Assembly: GCA_900542565.1 (NCBI GenBank)
Contig: UQOC01000017.1
Coordinates: forward strand, 1-40,529
From: an uncultured Eubacteriales bacterium
GTDB lineage: Bacteria; Bacillota; Clostridia; Peptostreptococcales; Anaerovoracaceae
Reading direction: 5' to 3'
DNA length: 40,529 nt
Part shown: positions 23,958-32,951 of the stretch, piece by piece
Position numbering within the stretch: position 1 is the first letter of the stretch
Layout of the letters: the number at the start of each line of letters is the position of its first letter
Translations under genes and position numbers: made by a program
Notes under the pieces: model-generated
Databases searched by the model: none
Seen by the model: the letters and a program-made list of their open reading frames with translations, nothing else
Told to the model about the DNA's origin: nothing

Positions 23958-24790
23958 AAAATGTCACCTCCAAGCTCTGAAATGTCAATGCCCAGCTGCC
24001 GGCATCCGTCCCGAAGTTCTTCTTCATTGCAATTTCCGCTGTGCCAGTTTATCTGGTTTTCCATAAAGGAAATGCCTTTTCCCTTTACGGTGCGGAAAAT
24101 TATCATCTTTGGTCTGCCGTTTTTATTGCCGGAAAACCTGTATGCCTTGCCGATCGACTCAAAATCATGGCCGTCAGCCTCCTGCACATCCCAGCCGAAG
24201 GCCTTCCACTTTTCGGCCATGCTTTCCATAGGCATTATGTCCCGGCTCATACCGTCGAATTGAAGGCCGTTGGAGTCAACAGCAGCTATCAGATTGTCCA
24301 GGCCGTATTTGGATGCAAACATGGCCGCTTCCCATACCTGACCTTCATTGCACTCACCGTCTCCCAGCAAGGTGAACACCCTTATGCCGCTGCCGTCTCT
24401 CTTGGCGGCCAGAGCCATTCCGCAGGCAACGGAAAGGCCCTGACCCAGCGAACCTGTAGAAACATCTACCCCCGGAACTCTGTGCTTATCTGCATGTTTC
24501 GGCAGCATGACCCCGTTGTCATATGACCACAGCCGCTCCGGAGGGAAAAAACCTCTCTCGGCCAACACGCTGTACAATCCGAACCCGCCATGCCCCTTTG
24601 AAAGGATAAACCTGTCCCGGCCTTCCCATTCAGGCTGCTCTGGCCTTATATTCATTTCTTCAAAATACAGATATGTAAGGATATCTATTTCAGAAAGGCA
24701 TGCGCCGAAATGACCTCCGCCCAGTCTGTGCAGCGCAATGAACAGATTTCTCCGGGCAGCCAGGGCTGTCTTCTCCAATATCTTATCCAT
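23954..24790 (-). CDS. Transketolase N-terminal (thiamine diphosphate PP domain) subunit
   Basis: The ~278-residue protein has LGGGHFGACLSEIDIL, SKGHGGFGLYSVL, GSLGQGLSVACGMALA and the thiamine-diphosphate motif GDGECNEGQVWEAA ending in VDSNGLQ. With the following subunit it makes a complete transketolase heteromer that moves two-carbon units using ThDP and magnesium. The preferred start is ATG 24790, 8 bases after GGAGGTG; GTG 24799 is also possible. It lies 15 bases after the M20D amidohydrolase gene. Confidence 0.93.
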   Translation of the reverse strand: MDKILEKTALAARRNLFIALHRLGGGHFGACLSEIDILTYLYFEEMNIRPEQPEWEGRDRFILSKGHGGFGLYSVLAERGFFPPERLWSYDNGVMLPKHADKHRVPGVDVSTGSLGQGLSVACGMALAAKRDGSGIRVFTLLGDGECNEGQVWEAAMFASKYGLDNLIAAVDSNGLQFDGMSRDIMPMESMAEKWKAFGWDVQEADGHDFESIGKAYRFSGNKNGRPKMIIFRTVKGKGISFMENQINWHSGNCNEEELRDGCRQLGIDISELGGDIL

Positions 24791-24805
24791 TCGTATCACC
24801 TCCGG

Positions 24806-26059
24806 TCATTTTCCATGGGCTTCAAGCCAGTTGACCGCACAGCTGGCATAGATGGCAGCTCCATATTTAAAGGCTTTTTCGTCAAGCACCATATCAGGAC
24901 TGTGGAGCGGTTTGCTCCCAGGCTTTCCGGCACCGATATATACCAGCATTCCCGGAGCTTTTTCCGTAAAGTATCCGAAATCTTCCGTCCCTGCTGAGCA
25001 GGCTACTTCAGCTACATTTTCTTCTCCTACTATGCCGCTTACAGCCGGGAGCAGCAGATCGCAGATGTCCGGATCCGAATAAGTGGACGGCGTATGGAAT
25101 TCAACCATTTCATATTCGCCGCGCCACATTTTTATGGTGCAGTCTATGATCTCCAGCACCCGCCGGAGCATGTGCTGTCTGACTTCTGTGTTGAAAGTCC
25201 TCACGCCAACTGCAAGCTCAGCCGTATCAGGTATCACATTGGACGCGGTCCCTCCTCCGGCCTTGCCCACTGTAAGGGCTACGGTCTGCCTTGGATCGGT
25301 CTCTCGTCCGGCAAGGAGATTGAGGGCTGTATATAGCTGATTGGCGATAAACAGAGGGTCTATGCACAGGTGTGGAGTGGAACTGTGTCCGCCCTTACCT
25401 CGTATCTTCACCATGAATGTGTCCATGGCAGCCGACATGATACCGGAAGTGTATACAACCTTTCCTGTTTCCGTCTGCGGGTCAACATGTATGGCAAAGG
25501 CAGCGTCAACCTTCGGATCTTCCATTACTCCTGCCTCTGTCATGAGCCGCGCTCCGCACCCGCATTCTTCTCCGGGCTGGAACATGAGCTTGACGGTGCC
25601 TTTAAGTTCCCCTTCCCTGTCTTTGAGCAACTTTGCGGCTCCAAGAAGCATGGCGGCATGGGAATCATGACCGCACATATGGGCCTTTCCCTGTGTTGCA
25701 GATGCAAAATCCACCAGCCCGGCCGTTTCCGTCATTGGCAGGGCATCCATATCAGCTCTCAATAATATGCAGGGACTGCCGTGACCGATGGTCGCTGTCA
25801 CCCCTGTGGAGACTTTCATATCTTCATACCCTGCCGCCAGAAAGTTGTCTCTTGTCCGGCGGTCTACGGCGCCTCCCACAAGCCGGGAGGCTATGCCCAT
25901 CTGCCCGAGACGCTGCCTGATATAATCGGCAGTGTCGGGCAGATAAAAGCCAACCTCAGGATGTTGATGGATATGTCGTCTGTCTTTTATGATGTCGTTT
26001 TCGATCTTTTCAGCTTCGGCCAGGAGGGAGGCCGCGCCTTCATTTAACTTCTTATCCAT
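24806..26059 (-). CDS. M20D amidohydrolase (hippurate/N-acyl-amino-acid hydrolase type)
   Basis: The 417-residue protein has the M20D pattern: RRHIHQHPEVGF, LLRADMDALPM, HMCGHDSHAAMLLGAA (metal ligands), FQPGEECGCGARLM with the catalytic Glu pair, AIHVDP, and the lid domain GKGGHSSTPH followed by VPDTAE-type strands; LHSPDMVLDE has the last His. Members cleave N-acyl or N-benzoyl amino acids and IAA-amino acid conjugates in the cytosol. It begins immediately after the DUF917 stop, with only a weak ribosome binding site, so translation is probably coupled. Confidence 0.92.
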   Translation of the reverse strand: MDKKLNEGAASLLAEAEKIENDIIKDRRHIHQHPEVGFYLPDTADYIRQRLGQMGIASRLVGGAVDRRTRDNFLAAGYEDMKVSTGVTATIGHGSPCILLRADMDALPMTETAGLVDFASATQGKAHMCGHDSHAAMLLGAAKLLKDREGELKGTVKLMFQPGEECGCGARLMTEAGVMEDPKVDAAFAIHVDPQTETGKVVYTSGIMSAAMDTFMVKIRGKGGHSSTPHLCIDPLFIANQLYTALNLLAGRETDPRQTVALTVGKAGGGTASNVIPDTAELAVGVRTFNTEVRQHMLRRVLEIIDCTIKMWRGEYEMVEFHTPSTYSDPDICDLLLPAVSGIVGEENVAEVACSAGTEDFGYFTEKAPGMLVYIGAGKPGSKPLHSPDMVLDEKAFKYGAAIYASCAVNWLEAHGK

Positions 26060-27175
26060 TTATTTTCCCACTTCGTCGAAAGGTATATAGTCAAAATCAA
26101 AGCCAAAATATCTCGGACTGAAGACTTTCAGCGCTTCTTCGGTCAGATATTTATCGTGTATAGGCGATACCACTATGCCCACCCTCAAGCCGTCTTTGAT
26201 ATGAGAATTGAGGACAGGCTGACCTTCGTCCAGATCTATAAGGGTGATCAGGTCAGGGCTCGAGGCAAAGGGCTCATCGTTTTTCCAGAGGATGTGGTTC
26301 TCGTTTTTGAACCATATCTTGTATTCGTCGTCTCCGGCGTCTATCTTGTAAGTGCCCCAGTAATATCCGTCCTTATCGTAGGCGTCCAGCGAGTGGAGAC
26401 GGCCTTCGGCTACGGCGATCCCCATGGAGGCTATGGCCGCCGCCGTCAGGACTCCGCCCTTAGGAGCGTCATTGATGGCTTTTCCCACTTCGTAGCACTT
26501 GGAAAGGGAGTGATATACCAGTATCTTCTTCATATCCCTGCCGCTGAGCACATAGCTGGCCTCAGCCAGTTCTCCGTAGGAAGCCTGACTGATGAACTTG
26601 CCCAGCCTCTCGGTGGCCAGGTCGTTGTATGTGTGCATGATCACGCTGCTGTTTCCCCAGGCGTCAAAGCAGGTCACAGGCAGGCAAGGCATGCCGTAAA
26701 TTTCCGGCAGTCCCATTGTAGCTTCCGGAATTGCTCTGCCTGCCGGATCTCCGTCAAGGATAGGCACTCCCATCTTCATGGCGGCGGCTATACAGCATGC
26801 GCCGTTGGTGCCGCCCGGCTCAGCAACGAAGATCCCGTCAATCTTCTTTCCGAGAAATTCCTCCATGTTTCTGAAAGCTCCCATAAGGATACTGTCCGGG
26901 TCATAAACTCTCTTTGTATATCCCATCCTGTCCATTTCTGCCAGAGTCTCCGGTGTCTTAGGCGCTATGCTGCCCATGAAGAAAACGCAGCAATATGTCT
27001 CGTCATCCTTCATCTCATCCGGGTCCTTGAGCACTATGTCGATCCCCGCTTCAAGACAACTGTTGAGAGACTGGCGTCCTATAGCCACATCTCCTCCGCC
27101 TCCTGTGCCGTAAAAGGCGCAGCCGGTCAGAAGGTCTTCAATATCCTTTGGCGTTTTGAGTCTCAGTTCTTTCAT
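26060..27175 (-). CDS. DUF917-family protein
   Basis: This 371-residue protein is recognised as DUF917 by its start LRLKTPKDIEDLLTGCAFYGTGGGG and by VAEPGGTNGACCIAAA and VTCFDAWGNSSVI. DUF917 proteins are often neighbours of hydantoinase/oxoprolinase subunits or peptide transporters and are assumed to have hydrolase-linked roles, but no activity is established. Its ATG is 1 base from the ABC ATPase stop with GGAGGCCTGAA upstream, and its stop adjoins the M20D start, so it is firmly part of the import-and-hydrolysis block. Confidence 0.85.
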   Translation of the reverse strand: MKELRLKTPKDIEDLLTGCAFYGTGGGGDVAIGRQSLNSCLEAGIDIVLKDPDEMKDDETYCCVFFMGSIAPKTPETLAEMDRMGYTKRVYDPDSILMGAFRNMEEFLGKKIDGIFVAEPGGTNGACCIAAAMKMGVPILDGDPAGRAIPEATMGLPEIYGMPCLPVTCFDAWGNSSVIMHTYNDLATERLGKFISQASYGELAEASYVLSGRDMKKILVYHSLSKCYEVGKAINDAPKGGVLTAAAIASMGIAVAEGRLHSLDAYDKDGYYWGTYKIDAGDDEYKIWFKNENHILWKNDEPFASSPDLITLIDLDEGQPVLNSHIKDGLRVGIVVSPIHDKYLTEEALKVFSPRYFGFDFDYIPFDEVGK

Positions 27176-27176
27176 T

Positions 27177-28172
27177 TCAGGCCTCCTTAGGTTTGCACAT
27201 ATGGCACCTTACCATGTGCTTTTCGTCATATTTAATCATTACCGGATCTTCTGTTCTGCATTTTTCTGTAGCAAATGGGCAGCGTGTATGGAAGCTGCAT
27301 CCTGACGGCAAGTTAACAGGTGATGGAATCTCGCCCTCTGAATGGATCTGCTGAGGTTTATATTTTTCTTCTTCTTCGCTGACCACAGGTATGGACGAAA
27401 GCAGCATCTGGGTATATGGATGCTGAGGATTGCTGAAAAAGCTTTCCGTCGGAGCAATCTCAGCTATTCTGCCGAGATACATGATAGCAACTCTGTCCGA
27501 TACATTTCTCATGAGACTGAGGTCATGAGTTATAAACAGGTAGGACAGTGACATCTCTTTCTGGAGCTTGATCAATGTATTGATTATCTTTGCCTGTACA
27601 GAAACATCCAGAGCGCTGGTAGGCTCGTCAAGCACTATGAGGGACGGGTCGGTGGCAAGAGCCCTTGCGATAGCTACCATCTGCTTTTCTCCTCCGCCCA
27701 GACTGGCCGGATATTTATACATGTATTCATACGGCAGTTCTACTATATCCATGAGCCGGGCCACATATTTGATGTAGTCCTCTTTAGCGCACATCTTGTG
27801 TATCTTCAAAGGCAGCTTGAGTATGTCAAATATGGTCCTCTGGGGATTAAGGGAAGTGCCCGGGTCCTGGAAAACGATCTGTATTTCTTTTTTAAGTTCC
27901 AGCGGCCGCTTGTCAAGAGGCATGCTTATATCGCGGCCCAGAAAAGTCATTTTTCCCTCTGTCATGGCCTCCATACCTACCACATTGTAGGCGATAGTGC
28001 TTTTGCCGGAACCGGACTCTCCCACAAGTCCCAGTGTTTCACCTTTTGCAAGGTCAAAGTCTATGCCGTCAATGGCCTTTACAAAGGAGCCTTCTTTGCC
28101 TCTTACAGGGAAGTATTTTTTTAGCCCTTCGACCTTTAATATTTCTTCTCCTATCTTAATGTTATTTTCCAT
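27177..28172 (-). CDS. Oligopeptide/dipeptide ABC transporter ATPase, OppF/DppF type
   Basis: The 331-residue ATPase has GESGSGKS (Walker A), VFQDPGTSLNPQRTI (Q-loop), Walker B LIVLDEPTSALDVSVQAKI and THDLSLMR. The ABC signature reads LGGGEKQ instead of LSGGxxQ, a Ser-to-Gly change at a nucleotide-contacting position. The C-terminus has the Cys-containing peptide-importer tail (CSFHTRCPFATEKC). It overlaps the preceding ATPase gene by 11 bases. Confidence 0.92.
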   Translation of the reverse strand: MENNIKIGEEILKVEGLKKYFPVRGKEGSFVKAIDGIDFDLAKGETLGLVGESGSGKSTIAYNVVGMEAMTEGKMTFLGRDISMPLDKRPLELKKEIQIVFQDPGTSLNPQRTIFDILKLPLKIHKMCAKEDYIKYVARLMDIVELPYEYMYKYPASLGGGEKQMVAIARALATDPSLIVLDEPTSALDVSVQAKIINTLIKLQKEMSLSYLFITHDLSLMRNVSDRVAIMYLGRIAEIAPTESFFSNPQHPYTQMLLSSIPVVSEEEEKYKPQQIHSEGEIPSPVNLPSGCSFHTRCPFATEKCRTEDPVMIKYDEKHMVRCHMCKPKEA

Positions 28173-29187
28173 CAGAGTTCTCCTTTGTCATTACTTTACC
28201 GTTTTCATACAGATAGCAGGATACGAAGTGCTCAGGGGCCGCCTCGAACATCGGAGGCTGCTTCTCGCTGCACCTGGCCGTAGCGTAAGGGCAGCGCGGC
28301 GCAAATCTGCATCCCGGCGGCGGGTCCATATAGTTAGGTATGTGTCCCGGGATTCCTTCGGCTATGCCGCCTCCGGCCAGCTTAGGTATGCAGCTCATAA
28401 GCCCCTTGGTATATGGGTGCAGACATTCTCTGAATATATCTTTTGACGAAGCCGTTTCCACCATATTCCCGGCGTACATTACATATATCCTGTCGGCCAT
28501 CTCTCTGGCTACGCCCAGAGAGTGGGTTATGAGTATAAGGGCGCTTTCCTTTTCCTCGACCCTCTGTCTCAAGGTCTTGAGTACCTGGTCCTGTATAGTT
28601 ACATCAAGGTTAGTGGTCGGTTCATCAGCCATTACCAGATCCCTTGGCGTTGCCAGAGACATGGCTATACAGATACGCTGCCTCATTCCACCCGAAAGCT
28701 GGAACGGATAGCTGTCCATTATTCGCTCAGGGTCAGGCAGCGAGGTTTCTTTGAGGGCGTTTATGGCCCTTTCCTGCTGTACATTTTTATCCGCGGCTCC
28801 CTCAACTCCCGAATACCTGATGACTTCTTTTAGCTGCTGTCCTATGGTAAATACCGGGTTCAGGGAAGCGATGGGATCTTGAAATATTATGGAGACATTT
28901 TCGGCTCTGAGTTTTTTAAGCTCTTTCTGAGGCATTGTAAGCACATTGCTTCCCTTGAAGAATATCTCCCCGTCATCTATCCTGGCCTGTTTTGCCAGTA
29001 TCTGCGCGATGGCGTTGACGGTAGTGGTCTTGCCGCAGCCTGTCTCGCCTACTATGCTTATTCTCTCCTTTTTCTTTACATAGAGATTCACTCCGTTGAG
29101 CACATGAGGATAGCCCCTGAAAGTACGGAAAGAAATATGCAGGTTTTTCACATCCACCACTTTGTCGGCTGTCAGTTTATTTTCCAT
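28162..29187 (-). CDS. Oligopeptide/dipeptide ABC transporter ATPase, OppD/DppD type
   Basis: The 341-residue protein has GETGCGKT (Walker A), IFQDPIASLNPVFTIG, LSGGMRQR (signature, intact), LVMADEPTTNLDVTIQDQVL (Walker B) and THSLGVAREM. The peptide-importer C-terminal Cys motif CRFAPRCPYATARC is present. It works with the other ATPase to power the two permeases. It is translated 10 bases after the second permease. Confidence 0.93.
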   Translation of the reverse strand: MENKLTADKVVDVKNLHISFRTFRGYPHVLNGVNLYVKKKERISIVGETGCGKTTTVNAIAQILAKQARIDDGEIFFKGSNVLTMPQKELKKLRAENVSIIFQDPIASLNPVFTIGQQLKEVIRYSGVEGAADKNVQQERAINALKETSLPDPERIMDSYPFQLSGGMRQRICIAMSLATPRDLVMADEPTTNLDVTIQDQVLKTLRQRVEEKESALILITHSLGVAREMADRIYVMYAGNMVETASSKDIFRECLHPYTKGLMSCIPKLAGGGIAEGIPGHIPNYMDPPPGCRFAPRCPYATARCSEKQPPMFEAAPEHFVSCYLYENGKVMTKENSDGK

Positions 29188-29197
29188 ATTTTCCTCC

Positions 29198-30112
29198 CTA
29201 TTCTTCGCTGGACAGCATATCCTTGATGCCGTCGCCGGTCAAGTTGAATCCCAGAACTATTATCATTATGGCCAGAGCCGGGAACACTGACATCCACCAC
29301 TGGTCAGGCAGGAAGTTTATCCCGCTGTTTACCATGGAACCCAGGGACGGCGTCGGCGGCTGTTCGCCCATGCCCACATAGCTGAGGGTGGCGCCGGCCA
29401 TTACGGCCCAGCCCATATCCAGGGTAACCTTAGTCAATATCGGTGATAATGTATTCGGCAATATTTCCTTTAGGAGTATGTGTGCTCTGCTGGCTCCCAG
29501 CACCTCTGCAGATCTTATGTAAGTCTCGTTCCTTGTGGATACTACGATGCCGTAGACCAGTCTGGTGTACCAGGGCCACCAGGAAACGCTCAGGGCCAGC
29601 ATGGCATTGCTGAGGCTGGCTTCCATTATGGACGACACACACATTACCAGTATCAGCGCCGGAAGAGCCAGAAAGACATCAGCCAGTCTCATTATGAAGT
29701 TGGATATGAATTTTCCGTTCCAGTATCCTGCGATCAGTCCCAGGATACCGCCCAGAGGCACCACTATGAGCAAACATCCTATGCCCATGGTCAGAGCCCC
29801 TCTGAAAGCGTAGATTATGCGGCTGAACATATCCCTGCCTGTAGCATCCGTTCCCAGTATGTGGTCTGCCGACGGAGCTTCCAGCGCCTCGGAAAACTTT
29901 ACTACGGCGCCCACATCCTCAGGATATGGGACAATGAATTTATAAAACAGGGCGCATAACACTACCAGTATTATGATCACCAGTCCCACCACCGACAGCT
30001 TATTGAGTGAAAATTTGTACCATTTTTTTCTCAGCTCTGTCAGGCGGTTCTTGCTGGGCAGTTTTGCAACATCCACGGAGGAAATGTCTATCCTTGTCTT
30101 GTTGTTTTCCAT
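29198..30112 (-). CDS. ABC transporter permease, DppC/OppC type
   Basis: This 304-residue membrane protein has an N-terminal cytoplasmic arm, six hydrophobic spans, the DppC landmark HILGTDATGRDMFSRIIYAFRGAL (seen as HILGTDATGRDMFSR), and the EAA loop YIRSAEVLGASRAHILLKEILPN in its usual cytoplasmic place. It forms half of the channel for peptide- or nickel-type substrates. AGAGGAGGAAGATT precedes the ATG, 14 bases after dppB-type stop. Confidence 0.93.
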   Translation of the reverse strand: MENNKTRIDISSVDVAKLPSKNRLTELRKKWYKFSLNKLSVVGLVIIILVVLCALFYKFIVPYPEDVGAVVKFSEALEAPSADHILGTDATGRDMFSRIIYAFRGALTMGIGCLLIVVPLGGILGLIAGYWNGKFISNFIMRLADVFLALPALILVMCVSSIMEASLSNAMLALSVSWWPWYTRLVYGIVVSTRNETYIRSAEVLGASRAHILLKEILPNTLSPILTKVTLDMGWAVMAGATLSYVGMGEQPPTPSLGSMVNSGINFLPDQWWMSVFPALAIMIIVLGFNLTGDGIKDMLSSEE

Positions 30113-30126
30113 AATCTTCCTCCTCT

Positions 30127-31149
30127 CTATTTCTCTGCCAGCCGCACTCTCGGGTCGAGGGCCCGTATGACAAGGTCGGCTATAAGGTTAAATATTATCA
30201 CTATGACGCCCAGCACCATTACTACGGCCGAAATAGCAAAAACATCCTTGTTGAGCATGGCTGTCAGACCGTAATTTGCCAGTCCCGGGTAGCCGAAGAT
30301 CTGTTCTACCAGGAAAGCTCCGCCGAATATACCGGCAATGTCAAGAGCCATTACCGAAATGGTCGAATTCAGCGACGGCTTGAGCAGATACTTGCGGAGA
30401 ATCTTGTTCTCCGGTATGCCGTAGGCTCTCTCTGCATAAGCGTAAGGCTTGTCCAGGTTTTCAACCATGCTGGATCTGGTGATACGGGCTGCCTGGCTGA
30501 TGCCTGCAAAGGACAGGCTGACGGCAGGCAGGATAAGATGCTTGAGGGCGTCCCAGAATCCGGCGAAGTTGCCCTGGAGCAGAAAATCTACCGTGTACAT
30601 TCCCGTTATGGTGTCCGGCGGGCTAAAACCTGCGCTCAATCTTCCTGATATAGGCAGTACAGGTATCACATAGGCAAACAGCAGCATGGCCAGCACCGCC
30701 CACAGGAAAGCCGGGGCGCAGATGCCAAAGTATGATAAGGTCCTTATGATTCCGTCAAGCCATTTGCCCGAATATTTTGTGGATACGACTCCCAGCATTA
30801 TACCGAATACGATCACCAGCATAGCGGTGATTATGGCCAGTTCAAGGGTGGCCGGCAGATAAGAGCTTATATCCTCCGCAACAGGTCTTCTTGTCACTAT
30901 GGAATCTCCGAAATCACCCTGCAATATCCCCGATATCCAGTATCCGTACTGAACTATATAAGAATCGTTCAGATGCATTTCTTCTCTCAGCGCTTCTACG
31001 GCTGCTTCCGGCGCTCTCGGGCCCAGGGCCATTCTGGCCGTATCGCCCGGCATGATCCGGACGATAACGAAGATCAGAATGGACAGGCCAACGAGAACGA
31101 GGAAGTATGCAACTATTCGTTTCAGCACTGATATTACTTTTGTCTTCAT
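30127..31149 (-). CDS. ABC transporter permease, DppB/OppB type
   Basis: This 340-residue protein has the DppB pattern: an N-terminal span ending ILIFVIVRIMPGDTARMALG, GYWISGILQGDFGDSIVTRRPV, GRLSAGFSPP, and the EAA-type loop MVENLDKPYAYAERAYGIPENKIL, plus the C-terminal LADLVIRALDPRVRL. It pairs with the DppC-type permease. An AGAGGAAAATGCA leader precedes the ATG. The 74-base gap before it holds a small stem-loop, CAGCTG-N10-CAGCTG (31195-31216), just after the binding-protein gene. Confidence 0.94.
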   Translation of the reverse strand: MKTKVISVLKRIVAYFLVLVGLSILIFVIVRIMPGDTARMALGPRAPEAAVEALREEMHLNDSYIVQYGYWISGILQGDFGDSIVTRRPVAEDISSYLPATLELAIITAMLVIVFGIMLGVVSTKYSGKWLDGIIRTLSYFGICAPAFLWAVLAMLLFAYVIPVLPISGRLSAGFSPPDTITGMYTVDFLLQGNFAGFWDALKHLILPAVSLSFAGISQAARITRSSMVENLDKPYAYAERAYGIPENKILRKYLLKPSLNSTISVMALDIAGIFGGAFLVEQIFGYPGLANYGLTAMLNKDVFAISAVVMVLGVIVIIFNLIADLVIRALDPRVRLAEK

Positions 31150-31223
31150 TGCATTTTCCTCTTTCTCTCTGTTGGCAATATCAAATGAGGGTTACAGCTG
31201 AATTTTTGTGCAGCTGCAAACTG

Positions 31224-32882
31224 TTATGCCAGTCTGTAGTCCATGAAGTAAGCGGTATAACCCGGCGAATAGATGGCGTTTACTCCATTTTCATAGTCGG
31301 CCGCTACAGGCATGTATTCGATGTAGCTCGATCTGTAGACGAATGTCGACGATACATCGCAGGCCCAGATGGTCGGACAGAGGTCGACGATCTCTTTGTT
31401 GATCTCGGCGTAAGCCGCAGCTCTTTCCTCGTCGTCGGTGATCATCATTGCAGCTTCGATAGCGGCATCCAGTTCAGGATCGTCTACCCAGTCGGTGTGC
31501 TCCCAGGAGCCGTTGGAATCGGTATGATATCTCGGCTTGAGGCAGGCGCCGCCGTCAGGATAGGCAGGGTTGAATACGATGAAGGAAGCGTTCGGGGTTC
31601 CCTCTACGGTGGAAGCGTCGGTCATCATGGTCGCGAAAGGCTTACCGGTGATCTCAACGGTAACGCCCAGCTGGCTCATTCCCGCCTGCATTAACAGCGC
31701 AAGTTTTTCCTGCTGTTCTCCGCCTTCTGAGCAGTAGGACAGGGTTACTTTCATCTCGCCGCTCATGAGCTGGTCGTAATAAGGGGACTGTTCCAGTTCT
31801 TCCTTGGCCTTATCAAGGTCGTATACATATGGGAAGTCTTCTTCCGCCATCGCGCCGGCAATACCGCTGATGATAGGGCCGGTGGCCTTGACGCTGCCTA
31901 CATAGATGTCGTTGATAACCGAATCATAGTCCAGAGCATAGGCCATAGCTTTGCGGAAATGAATGTCGTCCGTAGGGGCGAGCTGGGTGTTGAGGGAAAT
32001 GTTGAAGTTTCCTCCGCTGAGGGTTCTTACCAGCGTTACGCCGTCTTCGGAAGCCATGGACTCGTAAGTTTCAGGAGTCTGAGCTCCGTCGGTAACATCG
32101 AGTTCGCCTCTTGATACCATGGTCTTCATGGTAGAGGTAACTACTCCGCCCTGGAGCTTGGCTTCCTTAGGAGCCTTCTCGTCGAATTCCTGCCAGTAGT
32201 TGTCGCTCTGTTCCATGATGATGTACTCTTCGGTACGGATCTCTTTTACCTTGTAAGGGCCGCTGCCGGCGTCGTTGGTGTTGAGCCAGCCTTTGCCGTA
32301 GTCGCCGTTTTCTCCGTACTGAGTGCTGCTGGTGTCGATGTTTTCAGTAACAAGCGCGCTGTCCATGATGTACAGTCTGGTCATGGATGAAGGAAAGGTT
32401 CCGGAAGGAGCCGCCAGGTTGAACTGTACGGTGTAGTCGTCGATTACTTCTACGGAATCAACGACGCCGGTGTACAGATATGCCATGCCTTCACCCATAT
32501 TGAGCAGTCTGTCCATGCTCCACTTAACATCCTTGGCCGTCAGAGGGTTGCCGCTGTGGAAAACGACATCGTCTCTGAGGTGGAAGGTGTAAACGGTGCA
32601 ATCATCGTTCGCTTCCCAGGTTTCAGCTACCAGAGGGCTTACCGTGCCGTCTGTGTTAGGGAACACCAGGCTGTCGTACAGATTTACGATAGCCATGAGG
32701 TCAGCGTCCTTATTGGCTATGCCCGGGTCGATGTAGGCCGGCCAGTCGATGTTTACGACTACCTGTCCGTCAGTATGGGTTGAGGTCTCTCCGCCCTCGT
32801 CGCCGTTGCCGCATGCCGCCATAGATAATACCATTGCAAATATGAGGGCGCATGCGATCACTTTTTTGAGTACGCTTTTCAT
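31224..32882 (-). CDS. Peptide/nickel-type ABC transporter substrate-binding lipoprotein
   Basis: The 552-residue protein has a lipoprotein signal (MKSVLKKVIACALIFAMVLS then lipobox MAAC, Cys about 24) and an SBP_bac_5 fold: LVAETWEANDDCTVYTFHLRDDVVFHSGNPLTAKDVKWS is the family landmark, seen here as LVAETWEAND and DVVFHSGNPLTAKDVKWS. The usual mid-region RKAMAYALDYDSVI is present. It presents the ligand to the DppB/C-type permeases; acidic composition suggests a free extracytoplasmic protein. GAGAGGAGAGACTT precedes the ATG. Hairpins lie on both sides of the gene, which fits a higher mRNA level for the binding protein than for its neighbours. Confidence 0.94.
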   Translation of the reverse strand: MKSVLKKVIACALIFAMVLSMAACGNGDEGGETSTHTDGQVVVNIDWPAYIDPGIANKDADLMAIVNLYDSLVFPNTDGTVSPLVAETWEANDDCTVYTFHLRDDVVFHSGNPLTAKDVKWSMDRLLNMGEGMAYLYTGVVDSVEVIDDYTVQFNLAAPSGTFPSSMTRLYIMDSALVTENIDTSSTQYGENGDYGKGWLNTNDAGSGPYKVKEIRTEEYIIMEQSDNYWQEFDEKAPKEAKLQGGVVTSTMKTMVSRGELDVTDGAQTPETYESMASEDGVTLVRTLSGGNFNISLNTQLAPTDDIHFRKAMAYALDYDSVINDIYVGSVKATGPIISGIAGAMAEEDFPYVYDLDKAKEELEQSPYYDQLMSGEMKVTLSYCSEGGEQQEKLALLMQAGMSQLGVTVEITGKPFATMMTDASTVEGTPNASFIVFNPAYPDGGACLKPRYHTDSNGSWEHTDWVDDPELDAAIEAAMMITDDEERAAAYAEINKEIVDLCPTIWACDVSSTFVYRSSYIEYMPVAADYENGVNAIYSPGYTAYFMDYRLA

Positions 32883-32926
32883 AAGTCTCTCCTCTCATTA
32901 AAATAGGGGTTTCTTTCTATAGCACC

Positions 32927-32946
32927 GGCCGGTGTTACACCGTGCC
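32927..32946 (-). other. Intercistronic hairpin before the binding-protein gene
   Basis: GGCCGGTG (32927-32934) pairs with CACCG-T-GCC (32938-32946) around a 3-base loop, giving an 8-bp stem with one bulge in the 69-base gap between the amidohydrolase and binding-protein genes. No U-tract follows, so processing or RNA stability is more likely than termination. Confidence 0.45.
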
Positions 32947-32951
32947 GGGAA

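Noticed and set aside
22989..24790. Transketolase pair as DXP synthase or pyruvate dehydrogenase E1
   Set aside because: The GDGECNEGQVWEAA and SKGHGG motifs are those of transketolase, and no lipoyl-enzyme genes accompany it.
26156..27190. A 344-codon plus-strand open frame opposite the DUF917 gene
   Set aside because: It has no ribosome binding site or family-like sequence and lies fully antisense to a well-supported gene; such long shadows are common here because of codon bias.
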